Of a stretch of DNA of 64,000 nucleotides, positions 37,036-46,332 are shown piece by piece. The DNA comes from JASJBU01 sp963797085. Lineage in GTDB: Bacteria; Pseudomonadota; Gammaproteobacteria; Chromatiales; Chromatiaceae. Within the stretch, counting starts at the first letter, position 1; each line of letters starts with the position of its first letter. Location: positions 62,001 through 126,000 of the forward strand of contig CAWCOA010000018.1 in NCBI GenBank assembly GCA_963797085.1, written 5' to 3'. The notes under the pieces are model-generated. The model did not search any database. It worked only from the letters and a program-made list of their open reading frames with translations, and was not told the origin of the DNA. Both the position numbers and the translations under genes were made by a program.

Positions 37036-38216
37036 TTAACTGACCTGCTTGAACTGTTTGACACGAATCAACGCAGCCACCGCCAGCACCAGTGAGAAAA
37101 CCAACATCAGACCAAATCCTGTAGTTGGGTATGAGTGGGTGGTGAATTGCGCCACTTTACCATCTCCGAATACTGTCGGCATAAAGGGTTTGACCGAGAA
37201 GGCGCCCATATCGTTAAGGGTGTGGCCATACCACCAGAGCCAGGCGGAGTAATCGATGATAAAAAACAGCGGCAGGCCCATCGGCACCAACACCAGCAGC
37301 CAATAGAGCAGCCCCCCATTTTTCCGCGCGCCAAACAACAGCAGCAACATCGAGCCTATGAGTCCCGCGAAAACGATGTGAATGGCCAGTTGCAGATTGG
37401 CGACCATGGGCAGGATCTCTGCCTGATTGTTGAAATAACGACCGAGGCTCTTGGCGTAGTGCCAGGACATGACCTGAAAGGCACTGCCGTTCCAGGAAGC
37501 CAAGTCCGAAGATTTTGCCGCATCGATATCATAAGTCGCCCTTAACTGCTTCGATCAGATGTTCTTTGTCGCTATTCTGCTCGCCACGCTTTCTTCTTTC
37601 GATCTCTGAAGGCAACTCAACCTTGACTCCAGAGTCCTCCAGTGATTTTTTCAAGACACCGGTGATTCCACCAATAACAATTTCATCGCTTGCCGAGGAT
37701 TCACCACTCGCCTCCTGATCCAATGAGGTCACCAGGGCGCTGACATAACCGGTCATTTTGCAGGTTAAAGCCATTCTCGCCGTACAAAGTGAGCGCCATC
37801 CAAATGGCAATGCCAGCAAAACCAATACCGATGATTGCCATGCGAATTTTTGGCTTGACACTCATGAAGCCCAGCAGCATGACCCCCAGATAGGCCACCA
37901 GAAACTGGCCGAAACCCCGCTCAATGGGACCACCAGCGGCAATCGGATACATGCCGACATAGTGGTTGATGGTATCCATTTCATGTACGCAATCCAGCGC
38001 CTCTTCTTCCACGATCTCCGCTTTTTGTTGTTTTTTACAGCCATTGAAGACACCGTTCATGTGAAAATGGATGCGCACGCCATCCGGGAATGACTCTTCA
38101 GGATAGTTGGGTGCGGTGAGTGAGACCCACCAGATCGGTGAATAAAAGATGGCCGTTAGTAGTCCTAACGCTACAAGAGTAAGAAGCGCCACTTGAATGG
38201 TTTGCTTGGATTGCAT
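37036..38216 (-). CDS. nosB: NosB-like membrane protein of clade II nos clusters, two frame breaks
   Basis: About 392 residues once two extra bases (near 37757 and 37538) are removed. The N-terminal helix (8-28) is followed by a periplasmic part with FHMNGVFNGC and HEMDTINHYVGM, then further helices, and a C-terminal block with four helices (LAIHIVFAGLIGSMLLL and so on). Position between the cytochromes and nosD, and its topology, fit NosB, a membrane protein of unknown function found only in clade II nos clusters. A 13-bp hairpin precedes it. Confidence 0.7.
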
Positions 38217-38348
38217 ATCTTTACTCTTTTGATTTCAGCTACTGGAGACTGACAGCCATCAGTAGCCGGGATTGGGAAAAAATAGCCATGACTACCTGAG
38301 AAGAAGCTCGACAGACAGTGGTTTGCCAGGCTTCTTCCGCTGTATGTG

Positions 38349-38376
38349 CGGATGCTGATGGGACCATCAGCATCCG
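38349..38376 (-). repeat. Perfect 13-bp hairpin between nosC2-like gene and nosB
   Basis: CGGATGCTGATGG at 38349-38361 pairs with CCATCAGCATCCG at 38364-38376 around two bases, 10 bases after the cytochrome stop. No T-run on the minus strand; probably an RNA stabiliser or processing site inside the operon. Confidence 0.55.
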
Positions 38377-38385
38377 GGATAAGCT

Positions 38386-39135
38386 TTAATCGTAATCAGG
38401 ATTGATCCAGTCTTTCGATGGCGCCAGTTTCTCTTTCGGTATAGGCGCCCGGGAGACCCAATTGATAACCATCTGCATGTCTTTGTCAGTGAAGCCCTTG
38501 ATCTGTTTCACCATATCGGGATTGGCATTGCGCCGCTTGCCGTCTCGAATCCACTCAAACTGGCGCAGCATATAGGCATAGTGCTGACCATGGATCTTGG
38601 GATAGAACTTCTCTTCGCTGCCCTCGCCATTCTCACCATGGCATTCAACGCAATTGTCCTTGTAAAGCTTCTCACCCTGAGCAAATTCAGGGGTGCCCTT
38701 ATCCCAGAGACCTAATCCAGGATCAGGATTCATTGGCAGCTTCGAGATGTAATCAGTCACATCAGCCACCAACTGAGCCGGCTTGATTTCATCATGTTTG
38801 TACCCCGAAGCGGCCATGATCTGATCGTCCAGGGCGAAGGGATACATGGTCGGGTTGTCCCGGTTCTGCGCTCGTATATCAGACAATTGCTTGATCAGAA
38901 CTGAACGATGCTGGCCTGCCAACTGTGGGAAGGTCCCGTCTTTCAAACCCCAGCCCTCGAGCAGGTGGCAGGCGGAACAGACCTCGTAGACGGCAATGCC
39001 CCTCTCCTTGTCTGGCTCCAGCACCATTGCCTCATCTTTCTCGCCGCCGGCCTCGTTCCAGCCAGCGTAGCTGCTGCTCAAGACAACCAAGCCCACAGCT
39101 GCCGTAAGGATCTTTACCACTGGTAATACGTTCAT
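38386..39135 (-). CDS. Diheme cytochrome c of the nos cluster
   Basis: 249 residues with a signal peptide (about 1-25). Two CxxCH motifs: CSACH near residue 54 and CVECH near 167. In clade II clusters such cytochromes (NosC1/C2) link NosGH and NosB to NosZ. An FNR-type box at 39274 suggests it starts its own transcript. Confidence 0.85.
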   Translation of the reverse strand: MNVLPVVKILTAAVGLVVLSSSYAGWNEAGGEKDEAMVLEPDKERGIAVYEVCSACHLLEGWGLKDGTFPQLAGQHRSVLIKQLSDIRAQNRDNPTMYPFALDDQIMAASGYKHDEIKPAQLVADVTDYISKLPMNPDPGLGLWDKGTPEFAQGEKLYKDNCVECHGENGEGSEEKFYPKIHGQHYAYMLRQFEWIRDGKRRNANPDMVKQIKGFTDKDMQMVINWVSRAPIPKEKLAPSKDWINPDYD

Positions 39136-39273
39136 TTCTTAGCTCTCCTGCCTCCCGGAAAGGAAACACAGATTCATTCAAGTTTCGCCAGACTCGGCTG
39201 GCCGGTTTTCGCAATGTTTGGATGATTTACCCATATTTGTAAAGCAGTGTGTCATGCGAAATATTAGCATTCT

Positions 39274-39287
39274 TTGATACACATCAA
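39274..39287. promoter_or_regulatory. FNR/DNR-type box, perfect
   Basis: TTGAT-ACAC-ATCAA is an exact match to the TTGATnnnnATCAA consensus. It lies 139 bases upstream of the diheme cytochrome start and would place that gene and nosB-nosY under anaerobic or NO control. Confidence 0.75.
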
Positions 39288-39347
39288 TCAGAGATAATGT
39301 GGCATCAGCGATGTGCAAATATGCTGCATATTCTCATTACATGAAAA

Positions 39348-39671
39348 CTATTGGCTGCTCAGCCAATCGGCAATGGCCCGCATCTCCTCATCCGAAACCA
39401 GACCCATGACACCTTTCATGGCCGCAGCCTGTCCATTGTTGCGCGCACCCGATTTGATGTCCTTCATCTGATTGTAGGCATAATCGGCATTCTGCCCAGC
39501 CAGCTTTGGATAGACCGGCATGATCGGTGTTTTTGCATCTTTGCCATGGCAGGACCAGCAGGTCTTGGATTTATACAACGCAGCGCCATCCGCCGCGACA
39601 GTATTAGCCAGCATTCCAGATGAGAGAAACGCGGCAATGGCGGTGATGGTGAGAAATTTGGACTTGTTCAT
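39348..39671 (-). CDS. Monoheme cytochrome c of the nos cluster
   Basis: 107 residues with signal peptide (about 1-27). One heme site CWSCH near residue 38 and a distal Met (AAMKGVMGL) near 83. A small class I cytochrome, probable electron donor to NosZ. It stands alone between two FNR-type boxes, downstream of nosZ. Confidence 0.88.
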   Translation of the reverse strand: MNKSKFLTITAIAAFLSSGMLANTVAADGAALYKSKTCWSCHGKDAKTPIMPVYPKLAGQNADYAYNQMKDIKSGARNNGQAAAMKGVMGLVSDEEMRAIADWLSSQ

Positions 39672-39781
39672 GGTTAATTTACCTCGATATCCAATGATGG
39701 CCGGCCCACCTCAGCTCAGCCCATTGATGGATTGATTACAGTATCAGCCCCATACTTTTTCACTGATCAAGCAGACTGGCC

Positions 39782-39795
39782 TTGATATAGATTAA
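39782..39795. promoter_or_regulatory. FNR/DNR-type box (9 of 10)
   Basis: TTGAT-ATAG-ATTAA differs from the consensus by one base. It is 111 bases upstream of the monoheme cytochrome start and between it and the nosZ terminator. Confidence 0.55.
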
Positions 39796-39832
39796 CTCCA
39801 TACCCTTGCGATTTAACAGGTATTACTGCAAA

Positions 39833-39851
39833 GGGGGCCATTGCGGCCCCC
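39833..39851 (-). terminator. Terminator hairpin after nosZ
   Basis: GGGGGCC (39833-39839) pairs with GGCCCCC (39845-39851) 28 bases after the nosZ stop; on the minus strand TTTG follows. A likely 3' end of the nosZ message. Confidence 0.6.
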
Positions 39852-39879
39852 ATTCGTTAATGCTTAGACAGTAAACGTT

Positions 39880-42176
39880 TTACTTAAGCTTCTTAGCGCC
39901 ATGCTCCTCAAGGAAGGTCTTGGCACGCAAACCCAGATCTGCAGTCTTGACCTGATACTGCCACCACTGCCCGGCCCAGAGCGTGGCATCCTGATAGTCA
40001 CTCTTGGCAGCGAACTCCTCTGATTTCTTCTTTGCCTCTTCCGCGAAGCCGAGTTGATCGGTTGCGTCTTCGACCAAGGCAACCACTTCCGGGAAGTCCT
40101 TGTAATTATGACTGGTGATAAAGCCCACCACCGAGTCGATGACCGCCTGAGTGTCGACATTGGTCTTCACCTGTTTGTCATAATCGGCCTTGGTGTACTT
40201 GGTACCTTCCTGGATGTCACCGGCCTTGGCCTGATAGCCTTTTGGTTTGACCAGCAGATAGCCCTGCATCTCCAGATGCAGCGCGGAACAGAACTCGGTG
40301 CAGTAGTAGGGATAGACACCGGCCTTGTCGGCCTTGAAGGTCGCGGAGACCGTCTTGCCCGGCTCCACAGACAGCTGGACATTCTGACCATACATGGCAA
40401 AGCCATGGGTTTCGTCCTCGGCGCGCTCCAGGTTGGTGAGATGGATGGAGACAGTCTCACCCTCCTCGACCTCGATGATCTCTGGTGTGATATGCGAGCG
40501 AATCAGAGTGCCATAGACATGAACCACACCATCTTCACGCACGACCTTTTCCCGTCCGGCGCGGGTCTTCCAAGGTGACTTGCTGTCGGAACGACTGTCC
40601 CAACCTGATTTGTAACGCACTGCCGGTTTCAGCTTATCGGCCTTGATCGCCACTACATAGTGAGGTTCGCCCAGCGGCAGCGGCATATCGTAGAGCAGTT
40701 GCATCTTGTCACCGCTGATATCGATGAGCTGATGGTTCTGCGGATGCAGCGGACCCACCGGATTGAAACGATCGATGGCCAGTTTGTTAAGGGCGACCAG
40801 ATATTTCCCATCCGGGCGTGACGGAATCACCTTCCATAGCAACCAGATGACCGATGTTGTAATGGATATGCAGTTGATCCAGCACCTTGCCTTCACAGTA
40901 ATCCCACTTGGTAACCATTGAATCAACGTAGATCGAGGTGTAGACCACGCATTTTTTCGCATCGTACTGGGTGTGCAACGGACCAAGACCTACTTGCACC
41001 TGGGTATGCAATGCGTCTTTCATGGCGATGATCGGTATTCCATAGGGGTCCTTGCCCTCAAATTTCTTGTCCTTGATCGCCTTTTCGTATCTTTTCCCAG
41101 CTGTAGACCCAGGCATGGCTGTCGAGCTTGCCGGAGATAATGATGTGGGTGCCGTCCGGGCTCACGTCCACACCATGCGGGCTCTTAGGCTCGGGAATCA
41201 GATAGAGCAGCCCCTCTTTGACGGCCTGTTCCATACCGATCAGATACATGCCCTTTTCTTTCTTTACCTTGCCGGCCTTGACCAGCTCTTCGGCTTTCTT
41301 CCAGTTGGTCACATGCAGAAAGTCGGTATCCTTTTGCGAACAACCGGCCTCGAAGGGAGGACGACCCCGCTCGATGCCACCCACATAACGTTCGGAACAG
41401 AAAGAGTTGGTGAAACCCCAGCCATCGGATGCTCCTTTACCCGCATCGGAGAGATCCTGGCTGTAAGGCGGTAGCTCAAAGGTTATGGAGTTGGCCAGAT
41501 CCAGACGGCCTTTCTCATTATCGAACTTCCAGTAGGTCAGCCCGCCGCGATATTTCTCGTTAAACTCTTCCAACGGCACGAACTCATCACTAAACGGAGC
41601 GGCATACTGGGTCGACTCCATCACATATTCCGTATTCGGGGTGACAAAGGCCCCGCCATGCTCGGATTTGAAGAACGGGTTGGCAACGATCTGCTTGGTC
41701 TCGAAATCGTGCAGATCGATCACTGCAAGTCTGGGGTTGGCCTTGTCATTGATAAACAGAAAGCGGCCATCATACTCACCCGCTTTTTCAGAGAATGCCG
41801 GGTGATGCGTGTCGCCAAAGGTAATGTCCTTGCCCTGAATTCGCCCACCGGCCAATACCGCCTTTGATTCATCATCAAAGCCATAGCCTTGCCAGGGCTC
41901 CGGGGTAAAGACGCCGATGTATTTCAGGATACGCATTGACGGAATACCATAGACAATGACATGTCCACTCTGCCCGCCTGAACTGAAAGCCAGATACTCG
42001 TCACGGCCACCGGTTGGCGTGTAGGTCTTGGCCGCGGCCAGCAGATCCTTTTGGGTCAGGCCACGCTCCTTCATGACCTCTTCCAGTGTTGACTGAGACC
42101 AGGCATTGGATGCCATGCCAAGGCCTAGACCCAACCCCATCGCCAATGCAGATACACTTTTAAAACTGTTGAGCAT
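39880..42176 (-). CDS. nosZ: Nitrous oxide reductase NosZ (clade II, Sec-exported), two frame breaks
   Basis: Periplasmic copper enzyme reducing N2O to N2, about 764 residues from ATG 42176 (GAGG just upstream). The signal peptide has no twin arginine, as in clade II (atypical) NosZ. CuZ ligands include GDTHHPAF near residue 115; the CuA motif is CTEFCSALHLEM near 640. Frame breaks at about 41090 and 40814 are each repaired by removing one base. After the CuA domain there is an extra C-terminal stretch of about 100 residues without CxxCH, unlike the cytochrome extension of Wolinella NosZ. An FNR-type box lies upstream. Confidence 0.93.
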
Positions 42177-42267
42177 GTTTCCTCTTCCCCCAAGGTTAAT
42201 AGGATTACGGAATGTCCATGACAATACGTATAGCGAAGAATAGTCCTGAAATAGGTCATTTGACACA

Positions 42268-42281
42268 TTGATCTGCGTCAA
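42268..42281. promoter_or_regulatory. FNR/DNR-type box upstream of nosZ (9 of 10)
   Basis: TTGAT-CTGC-GTCAA matches the FNR/DNR consensus except one base and lies 92 bases upstream of the nosZ ATG, a fitting place for a class II activated promoter. Confidence 0.65.
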
Positions 42282-42385
42282 ATCCCACACTTTTATCTTG
42301 GTGACCTGCATAGACTGGACTCAAGCAGTGTTCCCGAACATGGAATAATCCAGGATCTTGAGAGGTAAACCACGCCAGTTGCTTG

Positions 42386-43843
42386 TTATCGAAGAATTTT
42401 TACTAATTCCTGGGCGAGTTGTTCAGCGGAGAGCCCATAGGCAAATTTACTGATAAAACTACCATCCGGCGCCAGCAGATAGAGGCTGGCAGAGTGATCC
42501 ATCAAATAAAGCTCCGGGTCATCCCCTTCCGCTTTAACCTTTTCATACTTTGCTTTATACAGCGCCGCCACATTTTCGATCATCGATTTTGAACCGGTCA
42601 GCCCGATCATCCGCGGATCGAAATAGTCAACATAGTTGCGCATCACCTGCACCGTATCCCGTTCTGGATCAACGGTAATGAAATAAGGCTGTATTTGTCC
42701 CGCCTTGTCTGCCAGTTGGTCCAACGCCAATGAAACGATCTGCAGAGTATTGGGGCAGATGTCCGGACAGTAGGTATATCCGAAGTAGAGCAGTTGGTAT
42801 TTACCCCGCATGGTCTCTTCCGTCACCAGACGACCATAATGATCAGTGAGCATAAAACGGCCATGCCCAATACCGTCAGATTCAGGGATATATTGCTGCT
42901 CAACAAGCAACCGCGCCTGTTCTGCTGCTTGCATGTCGACATTCAGGCAACGTTTGATGGTATCCGTATTATGCTGCATCAGCTTGAAATAGAGATCCGG
43001 ACCCGCAGACCAACGTCTGCCCAGAATATCCAACTCGCCCAGGTTGACCTGCAGGCCCTCAGTAAGCAGCGCCCGATGCTGCATGGGCATGCTTACATCC
43101 GTCAACAGACAGACCGCGTCACCATTATTGATACGTTCGCGAACCTTCAACAGTGACCTAGTATCAACCTGATGTCGTGGAGACCCTGAGATGGTATCCA
43201 GCACCGTCAGTGCATAGGCCTGTTCGAAATATTGCAACATATCGTAGAACTGCACACTCAAGCCGGCCTTGAGTCCCCGATAGCCATATTCCAACTCCCG
43301 ATCGACCCGGGCAAGGCGTTGCATCACATTGCGTCTGTTGCGTAGATAGAGATGCGCTCGCGCAGGGTCTGACTGTTGCAGCAGGCGGGCCAGATCATTC
43401 AGCAGAAGAATCATATTACGATTATCCATCCAGAAGAATGGATCACGCCGATTCTCATCGAACCTGGAGGGAAGCAATTTCATCGATGAGCTGGATAACA
43501 ATTCAACCACTTGAACCTGCGAACTGAGTTCACTGACGGGTTGCTGCAGAGAACCCTCCAGTTCAGGCCCCACCCAGATCAGCAGATCAGCATTATCCAG
43601 ACTTGCTCTCTGCTGCCTGGTCAACTCGAATTCATAAGGTATTTGACCATCACCAATCAGCAGCTCAGGTCCTTCCGTACCCTCCATCAAACCGGCCAGG
43701 ATCGAGTGAATGGGTTTAATGCTTACCACTACCTTGAAACTATCCGCCGCCTGTACATGAGTAAGGCAAAAACAACATGCCAACAGCATCAGTAGTAAAC
43801 GCGTGGAACTCACAGACAACTCCACCTGGCTATACCCGCTCAT
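42386..43843 (-). CDS. ZnuA-like domain fused to SCO copper chaperone
   Basis: 485 residues from ATG 43843, which overlaps the upstream stop (ATGA). Signal peptide 1-32. Residues 35-315 follow ZnuA-type metal-binding proteins closely (NADLLIWVGPELEG, QPVSEL, LDILG), yet the three metal-ligand His positions are Tyr70, Phe136 and Tyr200. Residues 325-485 are a SCO/SenC domain with the copper site C359-x3-C363 and His450 (MDHSASLYL). SCO proteins deliver copper to CuA sites. Its place beside nosZ suggests NosZ maturation. The first domain probably no longer binds metal like ZnuA. Confidence 0.85.
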   Translation of the reverse strand: MSGYSQVELSVSSTRLLLMLLACCFCLTHVQAADSFKVVVSIKPIHSILAGLMEGTEGPELLIGDGQIPYEFELTRQQRASLDNADLLIWVGPELEGSLQQPVSELSSQVQVVELLSSSSMKLLPSRFDENRRDPFFWMDNRNMILLLNDLARLLQQSDPARAHLYLRNRRNVMQRLARVDRELEYGYRGLKAGLSVQFYDMLQYFEQAYALTVLDTISGSPRHQVDTRSLLKVRERINNGDAVCLLTDVSMPMQHRALLTEGLQVNLGELDILGRRWSAGPDLYFKLMQHNTDTIKRCLNVDMQAAEQARLLVEQQYIPESDGIGHGRFMLTDHYGRLVTEETMRGKYQLLYFGYTYCPDICPNTLQIVSLALDQLADKAGQIQPYFITVDPERDTVQVMRNYVDYFDPRMIGLTGSKSMIENVAALYKAKYEKVKAEGDDPELYLMDHSASLYLLAPDGSFISKFAYGLSAEQLAQELVKILR

Positions 43844-44181
43844 TGTTTGCTGAAAACCCTTTCCAGATCGCTGATCGCTGCATCGACCTGTTGAGTAAAA
43901 GCTCCCAAGGAGGGGCATGCGGCCCGATTATTGATAAAATCCAAAAAAGACCGGTTTGTCTCTTGATCGAACAGCTCCCCCAGCTGCCTCCTCTTTGGCA
44001 GGTTCAACACCAGGGCTTTTTTCATTCTCTGCGTCTCGGCGAGTGCCTTGCAGTGGAGGGCAATACCGTTGAGTTCTCCCAATTTTCTGATGCTTTCCAG
44101 TTGTGCATCACCGACAGCAAATCCCACTGTCTGCCAGACACAGAGAACCAAAAACAAAAAAGCATAGAGGTATGATTTCAT
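43840..44181 (-). CDS. Small secreted protein coupled to the SCO fusion
   Basis: 113 residues with a signal peptide (about 1-22). Two Cys (near 44 and 89) could form a disulfide. Mostly helical; no recognised family. Its TGA overlaps the ATG of the SCO fusion, so they are coupled and probably cooperate in the periplasm. Confidence 0.6.
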   Translation of the reverse strand: MKSYLYAFLFLVLCVWQTVGFAVGDAQLESIRKLGELNGIALHCKALAETQRMKKALVLNLPKRRQLGELFDQETNRSFLDFINNRAACPSLGAFTQQVDAAISDLERVFSKQ

Positions 44182-44608
44182 AGAATCTTCACCTGAAGGA
44201 GCATTGGATTTTAACCATCCCGACTTGGTCTTGTATCTGTTCTAGATCAAATTCCAATTCTGTCTGGGTGCTGCTCTGTGCCCCCCTCGACAACCACTCT
44301 CGGTCGCATGCTCCCGGTGCAGATCTACCACCATATGGATCCATCGTTCAGGTAGAGCCTCCGGCATCCAGGCACTCTTGTGAATTCTATGGTTCATTGG
44401 TATCTGATATCGGGAACGATGGATGGCTGAATGAGACACAGGGTAATTCAATGGCAGGTCATCTTCAGGTGCATTGCCCCCGGTAAAAGTGGATCAGGCC
44501 GGGAGACTTAAGCAACAGAAAAGTAGCATTATTACCTCGAGCTGCCTGAATCGCGCATCCCTGCACGATTCCTCTATTTCCAGCTATTGAGAACGGTGTA
44601 TCAAGGCA
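44182..44608. other. Intergenic region with weak FNR-type site
   Basis: 427 bases. CTGTT-CTAG-ATCAA at 44237-44250 is an 8-of-10 match to the FNR/DNR consensus, about 62 bases upstream of the small secreted gene. Short ORFs on both strands (44242-44486) have no coding character. Nothing else is seen. Confidence 0.4.
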
Positions 44609-45508
44609 TTAATCAGTGTTCACAAGGGTTGAGCAGTCCAATCCTTGCAGATATTTACAGAAATCCTCGCCGAGTTCTGGGTGTGCAAGTGCATATTCAA
44701 CCGTGGCTTCCAGGTAACCATGTTTGTTACCACAGTCATAACGTTTGCCTTTGACCCGGTAGGCTCTTACCTTTTCAAACTTCAACAGTTCGGCAATGGC
44801 GTCAGTCAGCTGTATTTCGCCACCCGCGCCCCGTCCGGTCTTTTTTATCAGCTCAAAGATGCGTGGCGTCAGGATATATCGGCCCACCACAGCCAGATTG
44901 GATGGGGCATCTTCAGGTTTTGGTTTTTCCACGATAGAGCTGATCAGGGCGGTCTCGCCATCATCCTCTTCGACCTCAACGATCCCGTATTTCTGGGTTT
45001 CGTCACGGGGCACCTCTTCCACGAGCACCACACTGCACTGGTATTTATCATAGATTTCCGCCATCTGGGAGATGGCGCCCTGCCCACCTTCTCCACGAAT
45101 CAAGTCATCCGCGAGGATAACCGCAAAGGGTTCATTGCCCACCACAGGTTCAGCGCAAAGCACCGCATGCCCCAACCCCAGTGCTTCAGATTGACGCAGG
45201 TAGACACAGGAGACATTTTCCGGAAGGACATTCTGGACCTTTTTCAGCAGATCAACCTTGCCCGCCTCCTTGAGTTCGCTCTCCAACTCATAGGCCTTAT
45301 CGAAGTGGTCAGGTATCGAGCGTTTGTTGCGCCCGGTGACAAATATCAGTGAATCTACTCCAGCTGCCTCGGCCTCTTCAGCGGCATATTGGATCAAGGG
45401 CTTGTCCACGATTGGCAGCATCTCTTTGGGATTGGCTTTTGTGGCAGGTAAAAATCTTGTCCCTAATCCAGCTACCGGAAAGACAGCCTTTCGAATTTTG
45501 CTATTCAT
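44609..45508 (-). CDS. galU: UTP-glucose-1-phosphate uridylyltransferase
   Basis: 299 residues. Makes UDP-glucose for envelope polysaccharides. The nucleotide-binding start AGLGTRFLPATKANPKEML and the VDKPLIQYAAEEA segment are typical; GKRYDCGNKHGYLEA is near residue 256. Upstream gene is pyrF, 86 bases away. Confidence 0.96.
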   Translation of the reverse strand: MNSKIRKAVFPVAGLGTRFLPATKANPKEMLPIVDKPLIQYAAEEAEAAGVDSLIFVTGRNKRSIPDHFDKAYELESELKEAGKVDLLKKVQNVLPENVSCVYLRQSEALGLGHAVLCAEPVVGNEPFAVILADDLIRGEGGQGAISQMAEIYDKYQCSVVLVEEVPRDETQKYGIVEVEEDDGETALISSIVEKPKPEDAPSNLAVVGRYILTPRIFELIKKTGRGAGGEIQLTDAIAELLKFEKVRAYRVKGKRYDCGNKHGYLEATVEYALAHPELGEDFCKYLQGLDCSTLVNTD

Positions 45509-45594
45509 CGCTACTCCTTTAAGGTTTTATCACTTATTCTCTGAAAACACTTTCGCTTAGTATCATCCGGGCTCTATGCCAGATCAAACAGACA

Positions 45595-46302
45595 TCAGTT
45601 CAGCCCGACAATCTCCCGGCTGATCCGCCTGAGGGCCTCAATGGGCTCGCTTGCACCGGTAATGGGTCGGCCAATCACCAGATGACTGGCGCCAGCTCGT
45701 ATTGCATCTGCCGGTGTCATCACCCGGCGCTGATCATCCGCGGCTGCATCTTTGGGTCTGACACCCGGCGTCACCAGCAGAAAATCCGCGCCGATCCTTG
45801 CCCTGAGATCTGCCGCCTCCCGGGGTGAGCAGACCACGCCATCCATGCCTGACTGGCTGGCCAGTTCTGCCAGCCGCCTGACATTATCCGCCGGTTCACC
45901 ACGATAGCCAATCTCGGCAATGTCTTCTGCAGAAAGACTGGTCAGTATCGTCACCGCCACCACAAGGGGACGCTCGGAGCGCTGTTCCAATCGATCTCTG
46001 GCAGCCTCCATCATACGCCGCCCGCCGGAAGCATGCAGGTTCATCATCCAGACCCCCAGGTCCGCCGCCGCATCACAGGCCGCTGCGACGGTATTCGGAA
46101 TGTCATGAAACTTGAGATCGAGAAAGATCTCAAAACCGCGCCCCGATAGTTGTTCAATAAAACCTGGTCCCGTTCGGGTAAACATCTCTTTGCCCACTTT
46201 GAGTCGGCATAAAGCAGGCTCCAACTGATCCACCAATGCCAGTGCCTGATTAGAATCGGGATAATCGAGTGCGACAATGATCCGTGGATTTACTTCGCTC
46301 AC
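45595..46302 (-). CDS. pyrF: Orotidine-5'-phosphate decarboxylase
   Basis: 235 residues; last step of UMP synthesis. The catalytic LDLKFHDIPNTV is near residue 60, and GADFLLVTPGVRPK and VIGRPITGA form the phosphate site. Follows lapB, as in E. coli. Confidence 0.96.
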   Translation of the reverse strand: MSEVNPRIIVALDYPDSNQALALVDQLEPALCRLKVGKEMFTRTGPGFIEQLSGRGFEIFLDLKFHDIPNTVAAACDAAADLGVWMMNLHASGGRRMMEAARDRLEQRSERPLVVAVTILTSLSAEDIAEIGYRGEPADNVRRLAELASQSGMDGVVCSPREAADLRARIGADFLLVTPGVRPKDAAADDQRRVMTPADAIRAGASHLVIGRPITGASEPIEALRRISREIVGLN

Positions 46303-46332
46303 TAATGCTGTCTCCTGTTACTAATCTGCAGT

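Noticed and set aside
44242..44486. Overlapping short ORFs on both strands
   Set aside because: No coding bias, start signal or family match.
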